64,000 nt of DNA, from assembly GCF_009937975.1 (NCBI RefSeq), contig NZ_AP018441.1, forward strand, positions 4,340,001 through 4,404,000, in the 5' to 3' direction. The stretch is from Undibacterium sp. YM2 (GTDB taxonomy: Bacteria; Pseudomonadota; Gammaproteobacteria; Burkholderiales; Burkholderiaceae_D). Under the pieces are notes generated by a model that saw only the letters and a list, made by a program, of their open reading frames with translations, did not search any database and was not told the DNA's origin. Shown piece by piece: positions 52,241-60,486 of the stretch. The translations under genes were made by a program, and so were the position numbers. Numbering within the stretch: position 1 is the stretch's first letter; each line of letters starts with the position of its first letter.

Positions 52241-53773
52241 ATGCCTGCTCTCAAACTGCGCCCAGTCTCTGCCTTGATACTTGCCTCCGGCCTTTTGCTG
52301 GCTGCAGCCAGCCAGGCACAATTGCCAGCGAGCTATACCCTCGAGGACAAAAGACTCTTGTGGGAAGAAGCAGTTTCTTATGCCGATGGCATACAATATA
52401 ACTACGACCTGCTGCGTTTTGACAACCAGGACGCGGCCAATACTTGCGAAAAATATTCTGCTACCTGCGTCAATGTCAAAACCAGGGGCAGGGAAAATTT
52501 CCGGCTACCTTTACCCAGCGTTCCTTTATATCTCAAAGAGACGGTGAGTAATATGCTGCTCACCCCTGTCAGCAAGCCACTGCTTGACCCTGCCAGTAAT
52601 ACCTGGGTCCTGGTCGTCATGAACACCACAAAATCAAGCGAGTTCCCCAAAAATGTTGACCCGCAAAACTGGCTTGACCAGTATGCCCTGACAACCCTGC
52701 CAGCTTTGAACGATGTCAAAAATGACCCACAACTGGCTACACGACGCGAGCTGGGCCGCATTCTCAATCAAGCATCGCTGACAGCAGCCTTGACTGCAGA
52801 TAAAGTCAACAGCCGCAATATCAATACCCGGCTGGCCGATGGTTCTACCCTATTGCGCAGGGCCATCATGATGAGAGACAGCGAAATGACAGACACTCTG
52901 CTCAAGAACGGTGCCCGTGCAGACGTATGCACGCCCAGATGCCCCTTGAACAGCGCGATTCACACGGCAGACCTCAATCTGATCAAGAAACTGCTTGATG
53001 CCGGTGCCAACCCCAATGGTGGCACAAGTGACTACCGCCCCCTGTCCCTCGCAACACTGCTCGCCAACAAAAATGTCATCGGGCTCTTGCTGGACAAGGG
53101 TGCCAATCTCTTGTTGCCACAACCAGAAATCGCATTTGGCAGCGTCATTGAAAAAAACTTGTTGCAATACGCCCTTCCCGGCAACCCTGAATTTGCCAAC
53201 TGGTTGCAAACAAAAATAGAGCAGGCGCTGGAAAAGTCTGGCAACTACAAATGGGCAGCCTGGATAGAGCAAAACGGCCAGAGGACAAAACTCACAGACA
53301 ATGCCGTCATCACGCTCAAAAAAGCACCGTTCAAGATTGCCATGCAGATCAACCCCGAACACTCATTCAGGTTGATTTGCGCTGAAGACAAGAGCCTGTT
53401 TGAACATGCCAAAGACATCCACTTCAGGACTGACACCCTTAGCCCGTTCAAGGTTGGCGCGTCAGGCGACGATAGCAAATATCTCAGCTGTGGCAAGATC
53501 GTCATGGAAAAGGGCAAGTGGACATTTGACGGCGCGACCAAAGAACTGAGCTATACCGAAAATGTCGATGAAAAGACTGGCACGCAGCGCATAAAGGGGC
53601 CGAAAGGCATGGAATACAGCTACAACGTCACTGAATTTCTTGACGACGATAACGCAGTCCCGCTGGCCCAGTACAATGGCAAAGACCTCGCCATGATCAT
53701 AGGCACCGTGCCCAGATCAGGCATGGGCGCAGACTACTTCCGCCCGGCCAGCTTTACGATCAAGTTTCAGTGA
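52241..53773 (+). CDS. Exported ankyrin-repeat protein
   Basis: A 510-residue protein with a signal peptide (RPVSALILASGLLLAAASQA). An N-terminal region of about 170 residues is unrecognised. Three ankyrin-like repeats at about 198-292 follow: GSTLLRRAIMMRDSEMTDTL, NSAIHTADLNLIKKLLDAGA, RPLSLATLLANKNVIGLLLD. The C-terminal part is beta-rich (FRLICAEDKSLFEHAKDIHF, YLSCGKIVMEKGKWTFDG). Periplasmic location is expected; target unknown. Confidence 0.82.
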   Translation: MPALKLRPVSALILASGLLLAAASQAQLPASYTLEDKRLLWEEAVSYADGIQYNYDLLRFDNQDAANTCEKYSATCVNVKTRGRENFRLPLPSVPLYLKETVSNMLLTPVSKPLLDPASNTWVLVVMNTTKSSEFPKNVDPQNWLDQYALTTLPALNDVKNDPQLATRRELGRILNQASLTAALTADKVNSRNINTRLADGSTLLRRAIMMRDSEMTDTLLKNGARADVCTPRCPLNSAIHTADLNLIKKLLDAGANPNGGTSDYRPLSLATLLANKNVIGLLLDKGANLLLPQPEIAFGSVIEKNLLQYALPGNPEFANWLQTKIEQALEKSGNYKWAAWIEQNGQRTKLTDNAVITLKKAPFKIAMQINPEHSFRLICAEDKSLFEHAKDIHFRTDTLSPFKVGASGDDSKYLSCGKIVMEKGKWTFDGATKELSYTENVDEKTGTQRIKGPKGMEYSYNVTEFLDDDNAVPLAQYNGKDLAMIIGTVPRSGMGADYFRPASFTIKFQ

Positions 53774-53951
53774 TGTGGATTACCTGCCCTTGCAAGCAAC
53801 TCAGGGCCGGTGATCCCAAGTGACCCATGTAAGGCTCTCGCGCGCAGAGCACTCCCGGTTTGCGCTGCGCCTGCGGGACATGTACTATCTCTTTTGGATA
53901 AAAGAGCAGGCAAACCGGATTCATTTCAAAAATTCATCCTCAGGAGGCAAT

Positions 53952-54323
53952 ATGAAACGTGTTGTTGGCATAGGCGGTGTGTTTTTCAAGGCAAAAGACC
54001 CGCAAGCATTAAGCGCCTGGTACCGTGATCATCTCGGTTTTGAACTCAGCCCCTGGGGCGGTGCCGTATTCAAGGCCAATGGCGACAGCACGGAAAAAAC
54101 CGCCTGGTCATTGTTCCCGGCAGATTCCACCTACTTCGCCCCCAGCACCCAGCCCTTCATGATCAACTACCGCGTCGATGACCTGCACGCCCTGCTCGCC
54201 GCCTTGCGAGCAGAAGGCTGCGACGTCGATGCCAAGGTCGATGAATCAGAATACGGCAAGTTCGGCTGGGTCATGGACCCTGAGGGTAACCGCGTGGAGT
54301 TGTGGGAACCGCCAAAAAGTTAA
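53952..54323 (+). CDS. VOC family protein (glyoxalase/bleomycin-resistance type)
   Basis: A 123-residue protein. Start ATG 53952 is fixed by AGGAGG four bases upstream; a longer frame to 53820 is not needed. Modules: GVFFKAKDPQALSAWYRDHL, FMINYRVDDLHALLAALRAE and WVMDPEGNRVELWEPP, the last with the usual metal-binding Glu. Substrate unknown. Confidence 0.9.
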   Translation: MKRVVGIGGVFFKAKDPQALSAWYRDHLGFELSPWGGAVFKANGDSTEKTAWSLFPADSTYFAPSTQPFMINYRVDDLHALLAALRAEGCDVDAKVDESEYGKFGWVMDPEGNRVELWEPPKS

Positions 54324-54380
54324 TGCTGCAGGACCCGGTCTCTATCTTGCCAACGGCAAACCCTGCACATAGGCGCATTC

Positions 54381-54403
54381 ATTAGGGTGCGCCGTGCGCA
54401 CCG
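54381..54403. repeat. Partial GTAG-type REP (GGTGCGCCGTGCGCACC)
   Basis: TTAGGGTGCGCCGTGCGCACCGG contains the palindrome GGTGCGCcGTGCGCACC of the same family as at 20947, 60393 and 62176. Only one half is well preserved; a weak match GTGCGCCACAA follows near 54449. Confidence 0.6.
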
Positions 54404-54487
54404 GCTAGTCTCGCGGGCAATAATAATGACTTCAAGAATGTGCAGATAGTGCGCCACAATTCATCAAAAAGATAAGCGTAGTGAGTC

Positions 54488-54871
54488 ATGGATAGTCAGT
54501 TAAATTATGATGCGATTTTCAGTTCCTTCAAATGGGAATTTCAGCACGCTATCAAAACGCTGAATTTCAATGTTCATCAGGCATTTGGATACATGTATGA
54601 TGAAAAAGAATCTGTGCTTCGTAGCCCATCACTCTGGATCAGAATTGCGGCTTATACTGCCTTGTTCAAGTGCGCATCTAACTATGGCGTACCGCTCGAT
54701 CACGTGGACAAACAAGATCCATTCATCATGGATGTGAAGAGTGAGCTTTTGGAAATTTTTGCAAGCTATGATCGTCTCTTGGTGATCGAAGAAATACCGA
54801 CAGATTTTCGGAATATGCAAACAGATTTGCTGCTTATAAAAGAAAAATATGGAAACTGGGCTAAAGTATAA
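54488..54871 (+). CDS. Hypothetical protein
   Basis: A 127-residue soluble helical protein (FKWEFQHAIKTLNFNVHQAF, ALFKCASNYGVPLDHVDKQD, MDVKSELLEIFASYDRLLVI). AT-rich compared with flanks. No family recognised. Confidence 0.7.
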   Translation: MDSQLNYDAIFSSFKWEFQHAIKTLNFNVHQAFGYMYDEKESVLRSPSLWIRIAAYTALFKCASNYGVPLDHVDKQDPFIMDVKSELLEIFASYDRLLVIEEIPTDFRNMQTDLLLIKEKYGNWAKV

Positions 54872-54954
54872 ATGCCTGCAATGAACATACTGTGAATGAT
54901 GCTTACGCCATTTTCCAGGCGCAATATCACAGCAATGCCAGCAAGAAGATATTT

Positions 54955-54980
54955 GTAGGGCGCATTGTTATGCCCCCTAC
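54955..54980. repeat. Short GTAG-type REP hairpin
   Basis: GTAGGGCGCATTGTTATGCCCCCTAC is a 26-bp near-palindrome with GTAG and CTAC ends, matching the GTAGG/CCTAC pattern of the other REP families. Confidence 0.65.
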
Positions 54981-55021
54981 ATTATGGAACTGAACAAGTT
55001 GCAATCCATTTTTTCCACCAC

Positions 55022-55466
55022 CCTCAAACTCGTCATGCCGGACTTGATCCGGCATCCAGTGTCTTTAGACCCGGGCTTCAAACTTGCTGATGATCTAAGC
55101 AAAACCATGCGTAGTTTCTCATTTCCGAATACCTGCACCACCTTACAACGAAAGCCGCTGGATGCCAGATCAAGACTCACTGCTGTCCAGAATAATGTCC
55201 TTGACAAACAATAACGAGTAAATTCCCTCCCTTTCAAGGGGATGTCGTCGGGGTTTCACAAAGCTTCGCTTTGCGAATTCCCACAAATCTCCCCTTGAAG
55301 GGGAAGGAGCTTCAAGCATGATCGCTGACAAAAATTATTCAATTGCAGAATTAAGTCTTCGACGTAGAAGAATCGCCGGAACGCTGTTCGTACTTGACTC
55401 TCCGAATGAGTCAAGATAATTATTCCGGACAGCAGTGAGATCAAGTCTGGCATGACGGGTTTGAGG
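55022..55466. repeat. 445-bp composite inverted-repeat island
   Basis: Outer arms CCTCAAACTCGTCATGCC (from 55022) and GGCATGACGGGTTTGAGG (ending 55466) are inverted copies. Inside, CACTGCTGTCCAGAATAATG near 55177 mirrors the segment near 55415-55440. The left end carries GTCATGCCGGACTTGATCC followed by GGCATCCAG, a repeat widespread in proteobacteria. A second nested dyad, CTCCCTTTCAAGGGGA (about 55228) with TCCCCTTGAAGGGGAAGGAG (about 55290-55309), sits in the middle. No coding sequence. Confidence 0.75.
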
Positions 55467-55684
55467 TCTTAGTCAGCAATAAGCTCAAGGTCTTTTAAGC
55501 GAACAACAAATCAGCCCTGGAGTACGCAGCTCAGTTCATTAGCACGATGATGCCGTGCCAAGCGCACCTGCGCCTGGTGGCAATATCAATTGAGCCAAAC
55601 GATGCTATATTGCGTTTTTGCCCGTTGCCTGCCGTGTGTCAGGCCATGCATGTGCAGGCAAAGGCGATCAACTTAATCTGCCCC

Positions 55685-56089
55685 ATGACCAGCATACCCA
55701 CACCACCAACAGGCACCAGCCGCAAACACCTGCTCCCGTGGATCAGAATATCCCTGCTCTGCTGTCTCATGCTGTATTCACTGGCACGCGCCATTGATTA
55801 TCTGCATCAGGCAGGCTGCGCGCAAAACCCCGGCGTGGGCGCGACGATAGCATCAATTGACCTGGGTATGATCTCTGCCGGTTTTCAATGGTTGTTCATG
55901 TTGTCGGGTGCGTTCATACTCGGCACCTGGCCGGGTGTGAGAAAATGGCGCAGGCTGGGGCAGGCATCTGTGTTTTTGGTGCTCAGCTTTTGCCTGTCTA
56001 TCGTGCTGTCAGTCTGGTATGAGGCTGAGGTGGCAGAAACTTGCGCCCAGCCAGGTGTAACCCAGCCTGCCAATGCAAGAACGCCTTGA
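55685..56089 (+). CDS. Hypothetical membrane protein
   Basis: A 134-residue protein from ATG 55685 (MTSIPTPPTGTSRKHLLPW) with three hydrophobic segments (ISLLCCLMLYSLARAI, MISAGFQWLFMLSGAFILG, ASVFLVLSFCLSIVLSVWY). An upstream extension to 55547 is open but looks non-coding. Family not recognised. Confidence 0.68.
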   Translation: MTSIPTPPTGTSRKHLLPWIRISLLCCLMLYSLARAIDYLHQAGCAQNPGVGATIASIDLGMISAGFQWLFMLSGAFILGTWPGVRKWRRLGQASVFLVLSFCLSIVLSVWYEAEVAETCAQPGVTQPANARTP

Positions 56090-56150
56090 GCCGCTTGTCT
56101 GTCTTTGCCATTCAAGTGTATAGTTTTTCACTCTCAAAAAATTCCACGCC

Positions 56151-56882
56151 ATGCCCACGCTGATTTTCACCCCGCGCTATACCGACGACTCACAAGCCTT
56201 GTGGAAGGCAGCAGGTGCACTGGGCTGGCAGGTGCAGCGCCTGACAAACTGGTGGGTGCCTGAGCACTTGCAAAACCTTGAGCAAGCGGTATTGTATGGC
56301 GAAGCCCTGTTCGGCCCGACGCTGGCAGAGCAACTGGGCATACGCCTGCTGAGCCCGCCAGAAGACTGGCTGGTGCGCCTGCCCATGGAATACAAACACC
56401 GTCAGATCAGCATGCAAAACCTGGGGCAGGCACGCCAACTGACAACGCCCGCTTTTATCAAGCCGCCCAATGACAAGAGTTTTCCGGCGGAAGTATATAC
56501 CGGTGCCAGCCTGCCGCTTGAGTATGATGACGACATGCTGGTGCTGGTGTCAGAGGTCGTCCAATGGGAAAAAGAATTTCGCTGTTTTATATTGCAGCGC
56601 CAATTGGTCACCTACTCTCTCTATTCCCGCTTTGGCGATGTTCAGCGCGAGACAGAGTTCGCCAGCACGATGGATGAAGACAACGCGCTAAAGACATTCA
56701 TGCACACCCTGCTGGCAGATGAACGCGTCGATTTACCCGATGCCTGCGTCATCGATGCTGGCATGCTGACTGGCGGCACATGGGCCTGCGTGGAACAAAA
56801 TGCGGCATGGGGTGCGGGCATTTATGGTTGCGATCCTGCCAGGGTGCTGGAAGTATTGAGGCATGCTTCTATCGGGATTTAA
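56151..56882 (+). CDS. ATP-grasp domain protein (R2K-type)
   Basis: A 243-residue protein. PTLIFTPRYTDDSQALWKAA at the N-terminus, FIKPPNDKSFPAEVY and LVLVSEVVQWEKEFRCFILQ in the middle, and VIDAGMLTGGTWACVEQNAA with WGAGIYGCDP at the end match the R2K family of ATP-grasp enzymes (DUF4343), which have unusual Arg/Lys residues and are often found in toxin-associated or peptide-ligase contexts. Expected reaction is ATP-dependent ligation of an amine to an acyl group; substrate unknown. A hypothetical gene follows 36 bp downstream. Confidence 0.85.
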   Translation: MPTLIFTPRYTDDSQALWKAAGALGWQVQRLTNWWVPEHLQNLEQAVLYGEALFGPTLAEQLGIRLLSPPEDWLVRLPMEYKHRQISMQNLGQARQLTTPAFIKPPNDKSFPAEVYTGASLPLEYDDDMLVLVSEVVQWEKEFRCFILQRQLVTYSLYSRFGDVQRETEFASTMDEDNALKTFMHTLLADERVDLPDACVIDAGMLTGGTWACVEQNAAWGAGIYGCDPARVLEVLRHASIGI

Positions 56883-56918
56883 ACAATACAAGAGCAGACA
56901 TACGAAAGCGTTAAATCA

Positions 56919-57914
56919 ATGCCGCGCGTTTTAAGTACAGCACTTACCTTCGTTGACAATATTTATTACCTGGATAATGAATTATTCAGTGGTACGGTAT
57001 TTGATATTGCGCATGGCGTGGTCAGTGCAAACAACTATATCAATGGGAAGTATGATTCGCCTTATCAGCCAGATTATTTTTCCAATACAGACGTAGGCTT
57101 GCAGATTGTAGCCTTTGCAAGCAGTGGCGATGATGAGAACAGTCAATATTTACCTTTAATCTACCAGGGCAAAGCTTTCACGGGCATTGTTTATCATTTC
57201 TGGAACAATCAATGTGACTGCGAAGTTGCCTATCTGGAGGGAGAATGGCGCATAGCTGCACACTGGTCTGGCGACTTACTATATTCACTTGAAATAGATG
57301 GCGAGCATGGCTATGAAGAATATGGCTGGCATACAAACAAGCTGCTGGAAAAATTCAATCACACGCTGGATCCAGACAACTCATGCAGCAGTAATTTTGA
57401 TGTCGATGGAAATATCTGTTATCTGCAGCTGTCTGAAAACTACTTTGAATGTATAGGCGAGAGGCTGCAATCATGCCGATACTCACCCTTCAAAAGCCGC
57501 GCAGAGCTTTCCAGTTTGCAGCCTGCTAAAGTACTTGTGTTGTCCGGTGCTGGTATTGGTGACGATTTGCTCCATAACTTATTTTGTCATTCGACGTCTG
57601 TCAATCTGGCAAAAAAATGTGGAGAGCTCACGTTCAAAGATACCTTGTTATCGCTAAAAAGCCTGGACTTATTATGTGCGATAACAGATCTAAAAAAAGT
57701 AAAAATAGAGAATGCCACAGACAGCCAGCATACCTTGGCACAGGCATTAATAGCTGCCAGGCCTGATATTGAAGTTCGATATGAATCACGTCAACCTGAA
57801 CAGGTGGTGCCTGCCATAGCAGATACAAAGCGGCCTCTCACTATTCCACTGTACTATGTTGTAAATGCATTCATTCTGGTTTTACTGCTGATCGCCGTGT
57901 TCACGAACAGATAA
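56919..57914 (+). CDS. Hypothetical protein with C-terminal membrane anchor
   Basis: A 331-residue protein with a single hydrophobic segment at the extreme C-terminus (LYYVVNAFILVLLLIAVFTN), so it is probably tail-anchored. The N-terminal half has repeated strand pairs with YYLDNELFSGTVFDI and YLEGEWRIAAHW, similar to YwqK/MORN-like repeats. The second half has a leucine-patterned stretch (DTLLSLKSLDLLCAITDLKK). Family uncertain. Confidence 0.72.
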   Translation: MPRVLSTALTFVDNIYYLDNELFSGTVFDIAHGVVSANNYINGKYDSPYQPDYFSNTDVGLQIVAFASSGDDENSQYLPLIYQGKAFTGIVYHFWNNQCDCEVAYLEGEWRIAAHWSGDLLYSLEIDGEHGYEEYGWHTNKLLEKFNHTLDPDNSCSSNFDVDGNICYLQLSENYFECIGERLQSCRYSPFKSRAELSSLQPAKVLVLSGAGIGDDLLHNLFCHSTSVNLAKKCGELTFKDTLLSLKSLDLLCAITDLKKVKIENATDSQHTLAQALIAARPDIEVRYESRQPEQVVPAIADTKRPLTIPLYYVVNAFILVLLLIAVFTNR

Positions 57915-58089
57915 GATTTGCAGCCAATGATACAGCCCCTCCTCCGGTATTGTGTCTGCCCACATGCCTGCAATAATCAATCGCACGCAGGTTCATGCGC
58001 GATGAGCAAGTCGATAAAAGAGAATGCAGCATGCATGTTATATTAGCCTCCCATCTATTCCCTGAGTCAAGTGCAACAAAGGTGACAAC

Positions 58090-58560
58090 ATGTTTGACCA
58101 ATTAAAAACCCTGCTGCAAACCCACAATGCCCGCTTCCGTGTTGTTGAGCACCCTGCCGAGGGCCAGTCTGAAAAAGTCGCTGCCATACGTGGTACCGAA
58201 GTTGGCCAGGGTGCCAAGGCCATGCTGTGTCAGAGCAAGGATGAGTCTGCGAAACTGATTTTGGCTATTCTGCCGGGTGACCAGAAGATCGATTTCAAAA
58301 AACTGGCCGCCGTCATGCAGGTCAAAAAAACCAGCTTTGCTGCCCCTGAGGCAGCGATGGAAAAGACCGGCTGTGTCATCGGTGCGATACCGCCTTTTGT
58401 ATTTTCTGATGACATTGCACTGGTGCTGGACCCTACTCTGGTCGCACGTTATGCAGAGATCGCTTTCAATGCGGGGCGGCTGGATACGTCCATCATTTTG
58501 AATACAGAAGACTACCTGCGCATAGCCAAACCGATGCTGCATGATATTTGTGCGGCTTGA
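58090..58560 (+). CDS. YbaK/EbsC family aminoacyl-tRNA deacylase-like protein
   Basis: A 156-residue protein with the YbaK/ProX editing fold: FRVVEHPAEGQSEKVAAIRG, GAKAMLCQSKDESAKLILAI, and VIGAIPPFVFSDDIALVLDP. Family members hydrolyse mischarged Cys- or Ala-tRNA(Pro) or similar. The NDPALV-type loop is diverged, so the exact specificity is not clear. AAAGGTG precedes the ATG. Two small membrane-protein genes follow directly. Confidence 0.88.
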   Translation: MFDQLKTLLQTHNARFRVVEHPAEGQSEKVAAIRGTEVGQGAKAMLCQSKDESAKLILAILPGDQKIDFKKLAAVMQVKKTSFAAPEAAMEKTGCVIGAIPPFVFSDDIALVLDPTLVARYAEIAFNAGRLDTSIILNTEDYLRIAKPMLHDICAA

Positions 58561-58564
58561 TGCA

Positions 58565-59077
58565 ATGCAGCTCACCCGGCTTGCGCCCTTGTGGTCGCTT
58601 ATCAAGCGTCATCCTTACCTGATCGCGATATGGGCGCTTATCACTTACGTTTCCAGTGCAGAGTATTTTGGCATCGCTATTTTTGAAATTGGCATACCTT
58701 GCCTGATCTATGCGTGTATCAGATGCGCCTTGAACTGGCGTAAGTTTGAAGTGCGCAGCACATACGTGTTTCTGATAGCACTGATATTGCTGTCATCCGG
58801 CATCGCCATGAGCATCCAGACGCACCGTCGTAATGAAGCGCGTGCCTATGCCGATCATATCCTCACCAAACTGCTGGAATACCAGCGCAGCCATGGCAAT
58901 CTGCCAGTAAAACTGGATGAGATACCAGAGCTGGCAAGCAAGGTGAAGCGCCCCCACATGCTTTTTTACATCAAAGACAAAGATGAGCCTCACTTGTATT
59001 ACGCGGATACCTTTATGCCCTTTGAAGGCTGGCGTTATGATTTCAAGGAAAAGCGCTGGGTCTATGTCCCTGACTGA
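58565..59077 (+). CDS. Hypothetical membrane protein, first of a paralog pair
   Basis: A 170-residue protein from ATG 58565 (MQLTRLAPLWSLIKRHPYLI), chosen because it matches the paralog at 59161; the frame opens at 58541. Helices: IAIWALITYVSSAEYFGIAI, FEIGIPCLIYACIRCALNW, TYVFLIALILLSSGIAMS. Soluble C-terminal domain: LLEYQRSHGNLPVKLDEIPE and a Tyr-rich end. It starts 4 bp after the YbaK gene. Confidence 0.75.
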   Translation: MQLTRLAPLWSLIKRHPYLIAIWALITYVSSAEYFGIAIFEIGIPCLIYACIRCALNWRKFEVRSTYVFLIALILLSSGIAMSIQTHRRNEARAYADHILTKLLEYQRSHGNLPVKLDEIPELASKVKRPHMLFYIKDKDEPHLYYADTFMPFEGWRYDFKEKRWVYVPD

Positions 59078-59160
59078 TCTGATGCAGCATCTACGCCCGG
59101 GCTGTGGCAAAATAACGGCATGATCCTGCATGCGACTGACTGTGTGAGCTACCAGAAAAA

Positions 59161-59655
59161 ATGCGTCTCTTTTCCATCTTCAAACAACACCCTTACCTGA
59201 TCTTGCTTTGGGTTGGTATTACCTGGCTTTGCAGTATTGAGCACATGGGCATGCTGTCATGGGTGATCTTGCCCGTCGTCTTGGTATATGCCTGCATCCG
59301 CTATGCCAGCCATTTGAAGAATGATGTTGTAAGAAAAAGGGCCGTACTACTTATGAGACTTTCCTTGGTGTCATTCACCATCGCAATGCTGATTCAAAAT
59401 CATCATGAAGCATCAGCGAAAGAATATCGCGATATGGTGGTATCAGCTCTCAAGGAATATGAAAAAACTCACGGGCAATTGCCAGCCAGCCTTGACGACA
59501 TACCTGCGCTAGCGAGCGATGGGCCTCGCCCTCATCATTTAAAATACTATCGAGACAGATATGGCGCACTGCTTTACTACTCTTCCGCCTTCTCACATTT
59601 GAATAGAATGAAGTACGATTTCAGCAATCAGACATGGAAAAGCGTCTCTGATTAA
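59161..59655 (+). CDS. Hypothetical membrane protein, second of a paralog pair
   Basis: A 164-residue paralog of the preceding product. Same order: FKQHPYLILLWVGITWLCSI, ILPVVLVYACIRYASHLK, LMRLSLVSFTIAMLIQNHHE, then LKEYEKTHGQLPASLDDIPA and the DRYGALLYYSSAFSHLN end. The HGxLPxxLDxIPxLA motif resembles the type II secretion pseudopilin-like periplasmic domain. Unknown function. Confidence 0.75.
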   Translation: MRLFSIFKQHPYLILLWVGITWLCSIEHMGMLSWVILPVVLVYACIRYASHLKNDVVRKRAVLLMRLSLVSFTIAMLIQNHHEASAKEYRDMVVSALKEYEKTHGQLPASLDDIPALASDGPRPHHLKYYRDRYGALLYYSSAFSHLNRMKYDFSNQTWKSVSD

Positions 59656-59716
59656 ATCTGGCTTAATGCCTGTCATGCATCCCCACTTTTTTTTTCACTC
59701 TCCCCAAGGACAAGCC

Positions 59717-60385
59717 ATGCAACAAACCACCTGGACTGCAGTTGATGATTATTTTTGTGAGCGCCTGATCCCTGGCGACCCTGTGCTGAATGCAGCGCTG
59801 CAAGACAGTGATGCGGGCGATTTGCCGCAGCATCATGTGGCACCGAATCAGGGCAAATTTTTGCACTTGCTGGCGAAGTTACAAGGCGCAAAGACCGTGC
59901 TGGAATTTGGTACTCTGGGTGGCTACAGCACCATCTGGCTGGCACGTGCCCTGCCAGAAGATGGGCGGGTCGTGTCGCTGGAATTCAACCCGCACAATGC
60001 GGCGATTGCGCAAAAGAATATTGAACGTGCCGGCCTCTCGCACAAGGTGGATGTACGCGTGGGCAAGGCGCTCGACACCCTGCCACAACTGGAGGCAGAA
60101 GGCATACATCCGTTTGACCTGATCTTTATCGATGCCGACAAACCGAACAACCCGCATTATCTCGACTGGTCGATCAAACTCTCGCGCCCCGGCACCCTCA
60201 TCATCGGTGATAATGTGGTGCGTAATGGCGCGGTGGCTGATCCTGCCAGCACAGACGCCAATGTACAGGGCGTGCGCAGTTTTTTTGACTTGATGGCAAA
60301 CAACCCGCGCCTGTCTGCCACGGCTTTGCAGACGGTGGGCAGCAAAGGCTATGATGGCTTCTCGATGGCGCTGGTGATTGCCTGA
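59717..60385 (+). CDS. O-methyltransferase (CCoAOMT-like)
   Basis: A 222-residue class I SAM-dependent O-methyltransferase of family 3. VAPNQGKFLHLLAKLQGAKT, the SAM motif VLEFGTLGGYSTIWLARAL (about 60-78), VVSLEFNPHNAAIAQKNIER, FDLIFIDADKPNNPHYLDW with the metal ligands, and TLIIGDNVVRNGAV are all present. Start ATG 59717 has AAGGA upstream. Substrates are usually catechols or flavonoid-type phenols. Confidence 0.93.
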   Translation: MQQTTWTAVDDYFCERLIPGDPVLNAALQDSDAGDLPQHHVAPNQGKFLHLLAKLQGAKTVLEFGTLGGYSTIWLARALPEDGRVVSLEFNPHNAAIAQKNIERAGLSHKVDVRVGKALDTLPQLEAEGIHPFDLIFIDADKPNNPHYLDWSIKLSRPGTLIIGDNVVRNGAVADPASTDANVQGVRSFFDLMANNPRLSATALQTVGSKGYDGFSMALVIA

Positions 60386-60392
60386 ATAGCCT

Positions 60393-60462
60393 GTAGGGTG
60401 TGTCTTGACGCACCATTTTGGCAATCTAAGTAAAAATAAAAGCGGTGCGCAAGCCCCCCTGC
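60393..60462. repeat. GTAG-type REP pair (GGTGCGTCTTGACGCACC family), degenerate
   Basis: GTAGGGTGTGTCTTGACGCACC at the left and GGTGCGCAAGCCCCCCTGC at the right, with AT-rich DNA between. Same family as 20947-21016; the right end has drifted from CCCCCTAC. It overlaps the upstream frame of the next gene, which is why that gene starts later. Confidence 0.7.
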
Positions 60463-60486
60463 AGCACGCTATCAACATCCTCCTCC

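Larger units (their letters stand above)
54872..55684. other. Repeat-filled intergenic region, no gene seen
   Basis: About 810 bp with no supported gene. It holds the REP hairpin at 54955-54980 and the 445-bp inverted-repeat island at 55022-55466. Open frames of 64-86 codons within it run through repeats and are rejected. Confidence 0.65.

Noticed and set aside
54984..55453. Three open frames of 65-86 codons
   Set aside because: All lie inside the inverted-repeat island and are translations of repeat DNA.
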